22,174 nucleotides of DNA. Origin: Haplosporangium gracile (taxonomy: Eukaryota > Mortierellomycota > Mortierellomycetes > Mortierellales > Mortierellaceae). The notes beneath the pieces are model-generated. The model saw nothing but the letters and a program-made list of their open reading frames with translations. It was not told where the DNA came from and made no database searches. Where the stretch lies: assembly GCA_015499985.1 (NCBI GenBank), contig JAAAUF010000695.1:1-22174 (forward strand). Direction: 5' to 3'. The position numbers and the translations under genes were made by a program. Below are positions 8,286-18,060 of the stretch, piece after piece (position 1 is the first letter of the stretch; every line of letters begins with the position of its first letter).

Positions 8286-9842
8286 ATGAGCACCATCTCC
8301 GCCAACGCCTCCGCTCACGCCCCTGTCAGCATGTTCCGCTCCGTCTCGACAGAATCCTCTGGCTCAACCATCGCCGTCAACCCCTCAACTGCTCGCCTCC
8401 AGCGACTCCCCACCCCTCCCCGCAGCCCTGGATTGGCTCCCCTCGGACGCCAGCTGACCCTGATCCAGCCCCCTATGACCAAGGGTATCCGCTTCTTAAT
8501 CCTCGATTGCCCCACCGACTCGACCCTGCCCTTTTACATGCAGGAGTTGAAGCGCAACAATGTCACCGATGTTGTCCGTTGCTGCGAGCCCACCTACAGG
8601 GCAGAGACTCTCCAGGCAGAGGGCATCTCCGTCCACGACTGGCCTTTCCGTGATGGAGCAGTGGTACGTTTTTCAATTGACAATGTATTGACTGAGCCAC
8701 TACCACACAGACAGGGCAACGGCAGGAGCTGACTAATACGGGAAAATTGGACAACTGGATGTACAACAACCAGCAACTTCTGGATCAGCAGGCAGTCAGA
8801 AGGTATTTTGCCGAGGAAGAACAGCAGCGCTCATGACAACAAAAAGTCTAGAATGGACAGGATAGGACAGCCAGCACACAGTCATAAGGGGAGCAAGGCA
8901 GAGCAGGAAGAGGAATAAGAAAGAGGAGGTGGCGGAAGTATATGAAAATGGAATTCTAGATGAATCGACTCTTTTTTTTATTTCGAGCTACGGTTGAGCA
9001 AAGAGGATACAACGCCCATTCGCACATCCAACAAGCTAGCACGTTTTCCCTCCTTTTCTTGCATTGCCGTTCTTGTTTTTCCGTGGCAACCCTTTCGTCT
9101 AATATATCTCTTTTAAAAAAGGATTACAGGAGTGAACCAATGTCACCACATCTTTCACCCTCATCATTGCACATCTTCCTCTACAATACCTTCCGATCTC
9201 TCCCTGTCTCCCTCCCTCTCCCCTTCCCGCTTGCATCGACGCTATGATCACAGGGACATTGCGATCTGTGCGGGAGGAAAGAGATAATTGGTTGACCCTT
9301 TTTCGAAAAATCTAGCCCAACAAAAAAGCAAGCTGCGGCGCATCGGCCATCAGCTTAATCCCCTCACATCCATATTGACCTGCGCAAAAAAAAGAAGCTA
9401 ATTAAATGCTTTCATTCTTTTTTTTTTCTTCGAAAAATAGCCCCCTGTCAACATTATCAAGAACTGGTTGCAGCTCGTAGATTCCCGCATTGTCAGACGC
9501 CGTAGTGTATCGCCCTCGGCGAGCGAGGAGGAGGAGGACACCCCCGCCGCTCCCACCATTGCTGTCCACTGCGTTGCTGGCTTGGGCCGTGCACCCATTT
9601 TGGTTGCGATTGCAATGATTGAGCTCGGCATGGCCAACCTGGACACTGTGGAGTTTATCCGCCGCCGCCGCCGTGGATGCTTCAACAGCAACCAGATCCA
9701 GTATATTGATGGCTACAAGCGTGGCAAGATTCTGAAGAGCTCACTTGGTAGCGGATCAAGCGCTTCTTCGGGCGCCTCCTCGGGCGGTGCTGCCAGCGGA
9801 TTGAAGAGCGGACTCAGCAAGATGTTCCGGCTTAAGGCTTGA
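8286..9842 (+). CDS. PTP4A: PRL (PTP4A)-type protein tyrosine phosphatase
   Basis: Exons are 8286-8663 and 9441-9842, giving 259 residues. The phase-0 join restores DWPFRDGAV-PPVNIIKNW, matching the PRL sequence DWPFDDGAPPPNQIV. The 777-base intron has a GTACGT donor and a TAG acceptor. The P-loop HCVAGLGRAP gives nucleophile Cys170 and Arg176, followed by Ala, the PRL signature, where most phosphatases have Ser/Thr. Asp123 in the WPFRD loop matches the general acid. Cys100 in CCEPTY matches the PRL cysteine that forms a reversible disulfide with the nucleophile. Differences from animal PRLs (about 170 residues) are a Ser/Thr/Pro-rich N-terminal extension of about 60 residues, an RRRS plus acidic insert at 145-164, a five-Arg run where animals have QKRR, and a Gly/Ser-rich tail ending MFRLKA with no CAAX prenylation box. 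PRLs act on membranes and bind CNNM magnesium transporters in animals; the role here is inferred. Confidence 0.9.
8711..8836 (+). other. Possible alternative exon inside the phosphatase intron
   Basis: Directly after a CACAG at 8706-8710 the sequence stays open in the phosphatase frame for 41 codons to TGA 8834-8836. It is Gln/Glu-rich with an amphipathic look (for example NWMYNNQQLLDQQAVRRYF). Splicing 8664-8710 out (47 bases) would append this tail and truncate the protein before the P-loop. It may be a poison exon or chance: an open run of 41 codons is not rare. Confidence 0.25.
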
Positions 9843-10923
9843 CTCCTCGTAGTTAAGTGTGTCAACGAGGAGAAAAACGAGAATGGGCTGGAACAGAAGC
9901 ATGAGATTTTCTTGGTCCAGGACAAGGATACGAGTCATATGAAAACAAAACAGGAAATCCAGAGGCAGAGTCAGAAGGGAGCTGGAAAACGTGGGCGGTT
10001 GAAGAAAGGGTATCGACAGGAAGCAGGAACTATATTTGAACCACGGTGGGCGGCGCAGTTGGTGGGGCTATCTCAGTCCTTACTCTGCGCGGAACACCAC
10101 TGTGGAGCCGGGTGTGATGATGACGATGATATCCTTGACCATGAACGACGACGACGACGTCAAGATCCTTTTTGGATCTCTCGATGCCCCGTTTGGATCG
10201 ACCACACCCTTCTTTTGCCCACGAAAATAAAAATACTAGTCAAAAATGATTATCTTGTGTTTTTACTGTTGAGTGGAGAGAGGGTGGAAAAGGGAATGCA
10301 GACTACTTTGTGAGCGAGAAAATGATGTGTTGCAAAGGCAATTTGTTCCGACGGCGTTTTGGTGGCGGTGATGGTGTGCGTACCTAAAAGAATCAGCCCG
10401 ATTTCTGAAGTTCCAGAGTTGATGGGTGAATCTGGAATGAGTATAATTACGGGCACGACGCGAAAAAAATAGTTTTTGATATCATAAAAATGTTTTATGG
10501 TCGCGCATGTCGTTACGTAAATAATAAAAAAAAAAAAGGAAATTAGAGGGGTGTGCGAGAAGAACGCAAAGAGGGGGGAAGGAAAGAAAGGAGCCAGCGA
10601 TTATTTTTTTTAGATTTTCCTTTTGCTTTCGTTTGTCTACGTTCTTTAATTTTCTATTGGATGCTATCATGAGGTAAAGCGAAAAAAAAAAATCGCTTTC
10701 GCTTCTAGCTTTTGGCTGGTCCTTTTCTCTGAACTACTGATTGGGTGCAGAAGGGGTAGAGGCGGTAAAAAAAAATAATCGCTTGTTGAATAGGAGGCGA
10801 GAAGCGAAAAAAACGAAATGTGAAAAGCCAAAAGTGAAAACGCAAAGTAACAGCGAAAAAATAGATAGGGTGGGGGGAGGGGGCTGAAATATGGAAGGAG
10901 GCAAGGAAGTGGGTGTGAAATAT

Positions 10924-10948
10924 AAAAAGAAAAAGAAAAAGAAAAAAG
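10924..10948 (+). repeat. AAAAAG simple repeat
   Basis: Three units of AAAAAG followed by one AAAAAAG make a short microsatellite. Confidence 0.8.
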
Positions 10949-11402
10949 CAAACACGTTAGAAAGGCGGTGCTTTGGAAATGGGCTTGGTTTGTCTTCACA
11001 GCATAGGCATTTTTCTGTGGATTTCGGTGACATGAGGTGGCTTTTTGGACAGCTACTAATCTATCAGACCAATCAATCAACTTAAATGGTCTCACCTTGG
11101 TGGTGTCAAGTGTGATAAATAAAAATGTTGACCGATGAAGAAAAGTTTTGGACTTTGAGAAGCAGAAGCTGGTTGCGCTTGCAATTAGAGTTGAACTTGG
11201 CTTTGGTACATTGAATATCCTTTGAGAGAAAAAAACGTGATACGATATGAATGGACTCAAAACAACCGACCGGCGTGCCTTTTTCACCATCATCGCGCAC
11301 CCATCGAAGTCTAAACAAATTGACTAAGCAAAGTAAAAGAGAATGTCTTCTTTTACAAGGATCAGCCTCCGAGTCATTTCTTCACTTTGTTGCTTCTGTT
11401 TG

Positions 11403-11426
11403 TTTGTGTTTGTGTTTGTGTTTGTA
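11403..11426 (+). repeat. TTTGTG simple repeat
   Basis: Three perfect TTTGTG units plus a partial fourth, preceded by related TTTG sequence. Confidence 0.8.
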
Positions 11427-12489
11427 TCCTTATTTATATTTGTTGCGCGAGCAAACAATAAACGGGCAAGCAAATGTAAACGGGTTACTTTCTACTTTTT
11501 GTTCGTAACATCTAGCGATTATTACCTATTCTTCTTTGGCTGGCATCGCTTCCGGGGGCTCGGAAATAGGAAAGAGAAGAAAACAAACTGTGTTTGAACA
11601 GGAGATGGGGTGTCTGTCTATCTTCCAAGAATGAATATAAGGAGTCCGCCATTTGACGTGGAAGAGAACAACATTAACAGAAATTAGGTTGGCTGTCCTT
11701 CATCTTTAGCGGGTCTGAATGAAAGGAGGTGTCGACTGGTTGGTGGGTGGGGTGGGCGCAAGATAAACAAAGAGGGAGAGGGAGGGGAGATGTTGAAATC
11801 ACGTCTTCAACTGGATAAATATGCTTGTTTTCCATGTCCGACACGGACCTTCTCTTCTTTTTCCAAACAAAATCATAAACAAAACAAAGACAGACCAGAT
11901 GTGGAAAGTCAGGTTGAGCCATCTGGACAATTTTCTTATTTCGTTACCATTTGAGGAGAGAATGGACGTGTGTAGTGGGGTGGCGCGCAGAAATATTTTT
12001 CGTGAGAGTGCAACTTCTTACCGAGCACATTTCGAGGTAGGGAAAAAAAAATGAAAATTCATAAACAAGAAGAAAAGTGAAGTAAGGTGGAAATATTTGC
12101 TAGCTTCTTTGACTGTTGGACAAGCTGCGGGCACAAGAGTGTCACATGAAGAAAAGATAAACGAAAGAGTTGTTTCAGTTAAACTTTTCTTTCAATGCCG
12201 CGCACGCGTACAGTATCTTGTTCACCTACTCGCCCAGTTTGATTGTATGTGGGGAATGAAGAAAAAGCCGCTTGAGCGGAAAACAAAAGCAAGAAGGCGT
12301 GACAAAGGTCGGAGAGAGAGTCGATAATGCCATACTCGCTTGTGCATTCGTCATTTGTGCAGCTTTTTGTATTTTGTACTTTGCTTCTTTTGCTGCTCTC
12401 TTGAATCAAACAAAAGAAACCCTGTTCGAAGGTACCTTGCCACTGTATTAAACAACCACCCACGCCTGTCTTCCTTTTTGTTTGTGCAT

Positions 12490-12513
12490 CCTATCCGCAG
12501 TCTGCGGAATAGG
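12490..12513. repeat. Near-perfect inverted repeat upstream of the transporter gene
   Basis: CCTATCCGCA and TGCGGAATAGG are reverse complements apart from one extra A in the right arm, with a 3-base GTC centre. The arms contain CCG and CGG, so a zinc-cluster regulator site or a cruciform is possible. It lies about 770 bases upstream of the transporter ATG. Confidence 0.45.
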
Positions 12514-12839
12514 TTTGCGCTTTTTGGCATGACTCTTTTTCTCGCCATTACTTTACACTGACCCCTTTATCTTTACTTGTATCTTATTAGTCGATGGAAC
12601 GAGCGGTTCGTTTGCTGGCCATAGACATCCTCTCCATTCGCCCCCCTTCTCTCCTTCGGAGTATGCAAAAAACTTGCCCAATGAGGGTAACTCTTCCTCT
12701 GATGGGACAGAGAAACGAAGAAAAAAGAAGGTAAGGCAAAAACAAGAGTAGGTGTTCGATCGGTCCATCGGGTCCAACTTTTTTCTCTTCGCAGATTAAA
12801 CACAAGAACGAAAAAGAGACGCTCATGCGTGTGCGTGTC

Positions 12840-12865
12840 GTATGCGTATGCGTATGGTATATGCG
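12840..12865 (+). repeat. GTATGC simple repeat
   Basis: Two perfect GTATGC units and degenerate copies, within a GCGT/GTGC-rich stretch beginning near 12825. Confidence 0.7.
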
Positions 12866-12991
12866 TCTTGTGTTGATTGATAATCGTTTTCTCTTGCTCA
12901 CTTACTTCCCGACTAAAACGACCACTCGTCTGGTTGGTACAAAAAAGGTTGGGCGCCGGTCCACCAATCCTCTATCCAAGGGCGTACGAGA

Positions 12992-13003
12992 GTATTTAAA
13001 TAC
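12992..13003 (+). promoter_or_regulatory. TATA-containing palindrome in transporter promoter
   Basis: GTATTTAAATAC is a perfect 12-bp palindrome holding a TATTTAAA core. It is followed by a pyrimidine-rich tract at about 13020-13160 and by the transporter ATG 280 bases downstream. It is a plausible TATA region for that gene. Confidence 0.4.
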
Positions 13004-13281
13004 GCTATGAGTCCTGTTCATCCCCCTTCCTTTTTTACTTCTTTTTCTTGTCCCTTGTCTCCCTCCTGTCCACCCTCCCCTTGACCCTTCCCTTTCTGTG
13101 CCCTTGCCATCCCTTCTCTTCTCCCTTCTTCCGCACTGCTTTTTTTGTTCACTTTCTTCGTTGAAAGATACACAGTAGCTGCAGTTCAATCCAGTCAAGA
13201 AAAGCGGTCCTCCACTCTTTTGTTGTCTTTTTTCCCATAAAATAATTTTACACTTGACTCCCGTACATATCCATTCCAACC

Positions 13282-15757
13282 ATGGCGACAGTTGCGGATC
13301 CCGCCCATCATAGGCAGGAGGATAACGATGCGCACTTCACTCAGATTCAGGAAGACTACCCTCAACAGGCCCTCCCCCACTTTACCGTAAGCATACCTTC
13401 GTTATTCATTATCTCTCATTTCCATCATCTTACTCGCATGACAACACAACTATTCGACCAAGCAAACAAAATTTTTTACGTATCAAACACCAACGTAGCA
13501 GCATCTTTTTTACTATCATGAATGATAGTGGCGGTCGATAGTGGTCGGTATCTTTATCGGCACACTGTTGTGCTTCACCAACATGTACTTTGGCCTTCAG
13601 ACCGGTTGGATCAGTATGATGTCTCTCCAATCTTCCTTGCTCGGCTTTGCCATCTTCAAGGCCCTCAAAAACTTCATCAAGGTCCCCTTTGGTCCCGCCG
13701 AGAACATTGTCCTCCAGTCTGTGGCCGTCGCCACCGGTACTATGCCTCTGGCCGCCGGATTTGTCGGAATTATCCCTGCGCTGAAGTTGATGACCCTTGC
13801 CGATAACCCTAACCATGGCGGATCTGTCGAGCTCTCTGCCGGAAATTTGATTCTCTGGTCGTTGGCGATTGCGTTCTTTGGTGTCTTTATTGCGGTTCCC
13901 CTCAGACGGCAGGTCATTATCAAGGAGAAGTTACCTTTCCCCTCGGGCACCGCTACCGCGCAGATGATTGGTGTTCTTCATAACACGCCTCTTGTCAACC
14001 ACAGCAACCCGCATAACCGTCAGCATGTCACCGAGGTTGCGAGCGCACAGTTCGGAGAGGAGGGTCTTCGTCGCCGCAAAAATAATGATGAGAAGGCGGA
14101 TCTGGAAGAGTACACCAAGGAAGGTCAGCAGCCCCTAGGTCAGTTGGCTGCTGTTGACTATGAGGAGCAGCGCCATACTCAGGCCAGTGGCAAGGTCGAA
14201 ATTCACGGCGAGAACGGAGAGCATTTCACGTTGGACAAGGAGTTCTTGCAGGAGGACAACTGGCGTATTAACATGACTGCTTTGGCCATTTCCTTTGGTC
14301 TTTCGGCCCTGTACACGATTCTTTCTTACTTCTTCCCCGTTGTCTCGACGGTGCCCATCTTTGACTGGCTCTCTGGAATGACTGTTACGGTTGCCAGCAC
14401 CTGGCAGTGGTACCTGACCCCCTCGCTGAGCTATGTCGGCCAGGGTGTCATTATGGGATTTCCCACAACGGCGTCCATGTTGCTCGGCTGTGTTGTCGGC
14501 TGGGGCATCCTTTCACCCGTCGTCACTAACAAGAAGTGGGTCACTGGGCCAGTCGGCAGCTCGACTAACGGTGCTCGTGGATGGATTCTCTGGGTCTCTC
14601 TCGGTGTCATGATTGCCGAAGCTGTTGTTTCGCTGTTGGGAGTCATTGTCCTGTCATTCATTGCTCACTACCGCCGCAAGACACGCGAGAGGCGTAATGC
14701 CGAGCGTAAGGCTGCTCTCGAGGCCTCTGCTACCTACACTAATGCCGATATTGATGCCTTCAGCGTCGAGGAAGATCTGGAGGACGAGGATGCACCCATT
14801 GACCAGTTGGTACCTCTCAAGCTCTGGGTCTGCGGTCTGATTCTGTCGTCTGCTCTTTGCCTGCTCTTGATTTGGGTTGTCTTCAAGGACCAGCACATGC
14901 CCGTCTACGCCACCTTGCTCGCCATTGTCCTCGGCTGTCTTCTGTCTGTCCTCGGAGTTCGCGCTTTGGGATCGACTGACTTGAACCCTGTCAGTGGTAT
15001 CGGCAAAGTCTCACAGTTTGCCTTCGCCGGAGTTGTCCCTGGAGGCATTGTCGCCAATTTGATTGCTGGAGGTATTGCCGAGGCAGGAGCTCAACAGGCA
15101 GGAGATTTGATGCAGGATCTCAAGACGGGACATTTGCTTGGCGCCTCACCCAAGGCCCAGTTCTGGGCCCAGTTGATTGGTTCCCTAGCCTCGGTTTTCA
15201 TCTCTACGGGAGTATACAAGCTTTACTCGTCCGCGTACGAGTTACCTGGCCCTCAATTTGCAGTCCCCACGGCCAAGGTCTGGTTGGATCTCGCTCGTCT
15301 CTTGAACGGCCACCCATTACCCACCAACACCGGCCCCTTCATCTGGGGTTTCGCCGGCTTCTTTGCTCTCCTGACCATCGTCCAGGTCATCTACTCTGAT
15401 GTCGCCTTCTTGAAGTCCCGCAGCCTCAATGGATCCGTCCGCGGTCGTCCTCGCTGGGTCGGTTGGATTCCCTCTGGAATTGCCTTTGCTATTGGAATGT
15501 ATAACCTGCCGAACTTTACGTTGGCGCGTTTTGTCGGAGGAGTGGTTTCACTGTGGTGGGATTGGCATTGCAAGAAGTATGCGGGTCACCCATCGGCCAA
15601 GTATGCCAAGCTGGGACGTGTGTTCTTGATCATTATTGCATCCGGTTTTGTCCTTGGTGAGGGTACGTTCTCGATTGTGAACTTGATCTTGAAGACGGCC
15701 AAGGTCCAATCTACATCCTGCGTCGGATGCTATGCCGGTGCCTGCAGCTGCAACTAA
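13282..15757 (+). CDS. OPT/YSL-family oligopeptide or metal-chelate transporter
   Basis: Exons are 13282-13386 and 13529-15757, giving 777 residues. The 142-base phase-0 intron (GTAAGC...TAG) joins HFT to WRSIVVGIFIG, as expected at the first membrane helix. Family marks are NMYFGLQTGW in helix 1, a PFGPAEN segment, IIKEKLPFPSGTATAQMIG at about 165-182 and GDLMQDLKTGHLLGASPKAQF near 560-580. These are typical of the YSL-like branch of the OPT family, which moves peptides or metal-chelates with protons. The protein is polytopic, with many hydrophobic helices, and two charged loops at about 191-280 and 415-463, the second very acidic. Length fits OPT proteins. The C-terminus is unusual: SCVGCYAGACSCN places Cys at 766, 769, 774 and 776 (CxxC-x4-CxC) after the last helix. 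Substrate cannot be read from sequence. Location is plasma or vacuolar membrane by family. Confidence 0.93.
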
Positions 15758-16192
15758 GCAGTACGAACGTACTGTAGTTATCTTTTATCTATTTAATTTA
15801 TCCGAACAACGAATATACCCTTATTTATTCATCCTTTTTGTTGCGCGTATATACTGACGGCTGTGGTAAAGAGCCGTGACGCGGAAAATAGTTGTTCGAC
15901 CATTGCAACAGATGGACTTCAATACCATTTTCCGAAAATGTCCATGTGGACGGGAAGGTGAAGAAGTATGACGACGACGACGAGTGAGGGAATTACAGTA
16001 CACCAACAAACAAGTCAACTCTTCTTTTTTTTTTCTTCTTTTCTTTTTTCCTTTCTTTTTCGCTCTCGTTTACTCTTCAACATTTTCCCATAATCATCTC
16101 TCTCTCCTTTTTCTCACACATTGACCCAATATCAACTGCCAGACTGAGAACACGATAACAAACCATCTTCAAGCCAAGCCAAGTCAATACTC
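15758..16192. other. Intergenic region between transporter and decarboxylase genes
   Basis: Apart from the hairpin, the first part is A/T-rich 3'UTR. A pyrimidine tract of mainly T and C at about 16021-16078 marks the decarboxylase promoter or leader. No gene is seen. Confidence 0.6.
15759..15774 (+). repeat. Perfect hairpin one base after the transporter stop codon
   Basis: CAGTACG at 15759-15765 and CGTACTG at 15768-15774 are perfect reverse complements separated by AA. In RNA this would be a six- or seven-pair stem at the very start of the 3'UTR. It could be a regulatory RNA element or a palindromic DNA site. Confidence 0.5.
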
Positions 16193-17966
16193 ATGAACGA
16201 CCAACAACCGCAAGAAGAACACGCACCCTCGCCTACAGCCGCGGCCACTGAATGGGCTGAATCAGTTACCGAAGTTGAAGATTACGTCCAAAAATCTGCA
16301 GGACGCCTCGAAGCGACCGTTGCCAACTCCTGCGCCAACGAAGATGAAGGACACCCACTCTGTAAGTAGACCACAAAGGAGTGCCCATTATCCATGAGGA
16401 ACAGGAGGTTGCGCTCGAATCATCGCTTTCGTTTCTTATGTGTTGTTGCCCTTCCGTTTGTTCGTTTGTATTATATTCTTAGCGGACGGCGGGATCTTGA
16501 CGAGTGCGAACCACAAGACGTGGTTCCCTTATGTGCACCCGTACCAGTGGGTCCACAAGTTATATAAGGCGTATCGATACGGTAACTATGTTATCGTTGA
16601 CCGCAAGGTAACTACCTCTTTACTCGCTGTTTCCCTTTTTGCTCTTTGAAATGTGAGGATGTCGTCTGCGATCTAACATACTCACATACCTTTTTTTGTT
16701 GTTGTTTGAACAATGAATGACTAGACGGGCAAAACAGAGTGGGAGGACATGCCAGTCTATGCCCGCATTGGAATGCACCTTCTCTTTGCCTGTCAATTCG
16801 ATCACAGGCGTAAGTCGTACTCCCTTCTTTGATTGAACCATGGACAGGAGAACAAACAAACAAAAAAATGGTGCATAGCATTTGACAGCCTGACTAAACA
16901 ATATCTCTCTTTTCCAATCATAGTGTTAGAGACGCACAGGTTGCAGAACTTGTTTCTGAAAGAATCGGAGACGCAAGGAAAGCATTTCGATGACCCAGCA
17001 TCGGTCTGTCATATTGCCCCCTTCATCAAGACCTATAAATTGGATTTGACAGAGTTGTTGGAGGAGGATGTGTCAAAGTACAAGACGTTTAATGAGTTTT
17101 TTTATAGGCAGCTCAAAAAGGATGCGCGTCCTATTGACAGCAAGGACGATCCTGTAAGTTTTGATTTCGACTATTTTTGAACAAAACAAAAGAACCCCCC
17201 CCCCCAAAAAAAAAACTGATGATTCGTTTTTTAAACTTACAACTCGTATCTATTACAATAGACGGTGATCACCTCGGCTACAGATTGTCGCCTCGTCTGT
17301 TTCGACTCCATCTCGACCGCACAAAAGTTTTGGATCAAGGGCCAAAAATTCACCCTCCCAACTTTCCTCCAGGACGACGCTCTCGCCAAAGAATTCGACC
17401 AAGCCTCCATGGCGATTTTCAGGTTGGCGCCGCAGGATTATCATCGGTTCCATAGTCCTGTCCAGGGCACTATTTCAAGGGACAGGGAGCCGGTGAGGGT
17501 TGGGGGCACGTATTTTACGGTGAACCCTATGGCTGTGAACGAGAACCTGGATGTGTTTACGGAGAATGTTCGTGTTGTTTCTGTGCTTGATCTTGAGCAA
17601 CAGGGGAATGAGGCGTTTGATAAGTGTCTGTTTGTCTCCATCGGAGCCTTGTTAGGTAAGAAGGGGAAGTGGTTTTCTTGACATCGTCATAATCTTCTCC
17701 AAAAAGAAAAAAAAAACACTAACGAAGAAAATGATATCACTCATCTTAAAAAAATAGTCGGGTCGATCGAACTGACCGGGGGCAAGGTGCCCGGGACCAA
17801 GATCGAGAGAGGAGACGAGCTCGGGTATTTCGCATACGGCGGATCGACATGTATCCTGTTGTTCAAGAAGGGCGCTGTTCAATTCGATCAGGACCTGATG
17901 GAGAACTCCAAGAAGGGTGTCGAGACCCTTGTCCGCATGGGCGAGCACATCGGACGTCGGCTTTGA
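16193..17966 (+). CDS. PSD: Phosphatidylserine decarboxylase
   Basis: Six exons: 16193-16361, 16483-16607, 16725-16809, 16924-17153, 17262-17655 and 17758-17966, giving 403 residues. The introns are 102-121 bases, all GT-AG, and every join keeps frame. The enzyme turns phosphatidylserine into phosphatidylethanolamine with a self-made pyruvoyl cofactor. The GGST motif places the autocleavage between Gly363 and Ser364, splitting a large beta chain from a 40-residue alpha chain. The DYHRFHSP motif (His264, His267) and Asp211 in SATDCRL match the residues used for self-cleavage and catalysis. VSIGALLVGSI at 328-338 is the conserved strand before the cleavage site. There is no mitochondrial presequence, transmembrane helix, C2 domain or EF-hand; the first 55 residues are acidic and look disordered. 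It therefore resembles the compact, soluble fungal PSDs more than mitochondrial Psd1 or C2-bearing Psd2. It ends 94 bases from the convergent next gene. Confidence 0.95.
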
Positions 17967-18060
17967 ACAACATAGATGGCAAAACACACATTAAGATATA
18001 GTGAACATTGGTATATCAACAAGTAGATAGCAAATGGAAAGAGAAGAGTAGAAGTGTATT

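Larger units (their letters stand above)
9843..13281. other. 3.4-kb region without a supported gene
   Basis: The first few hundred bases are probably the phosphatase 3'UTR, with A-rich AATAAA-like sequence near 10226-10232. The rest is A/G-rich or T/C-rich. Its ORFs are low-complexity (Phe/Ser/Leu or Lys/Arg) and carry no motif. I found no tRNA T-arm match, no transposase frame and no long repeat. Simple repeats and an inverted repeat are listed separately. From about 12990 it looks like the promoter and pyrimidine-rich leader of the transporter gene. Confidence 0.55.

Noticed and set aside
8051..8653. 200-codon plus-strand ORF overlapping phosphatase exon 1
   Set aside because: It is in another frame from the conserved PRL sequence and Pro/Arg/Gln-rich by codon shadow; it also spans the probable 5'UTR intron.
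9657..9675. CGC-codon run giving five arginines in the phosphatase
   Set aside because: It looks like a short trinucleotide expansion, but animal PRLs also have a basic IRQKRRG here, so it is kept as ordinary variation rather than a separate finding.
9912..10313. 133-codon plus-strand ORF after the phosphatase gene
   Set aside because: It has GAT/GAC repeats giving Asp and Arg runs, no domain, and it lies in the probable 3'UTR.
10667..11293. 208-codon minus-strand ORF
   Set aside because: It is Phe/Ser/Leu-rich low complexity, the complement of A/G-rich DNA, with no motif and no good promoter. Length alone is not convincing.
12410..12440. GTTCGAA sequence resembling a tRNA T-arm
   Set aside because: No acceptor, D or anticodon arms can be built around it.
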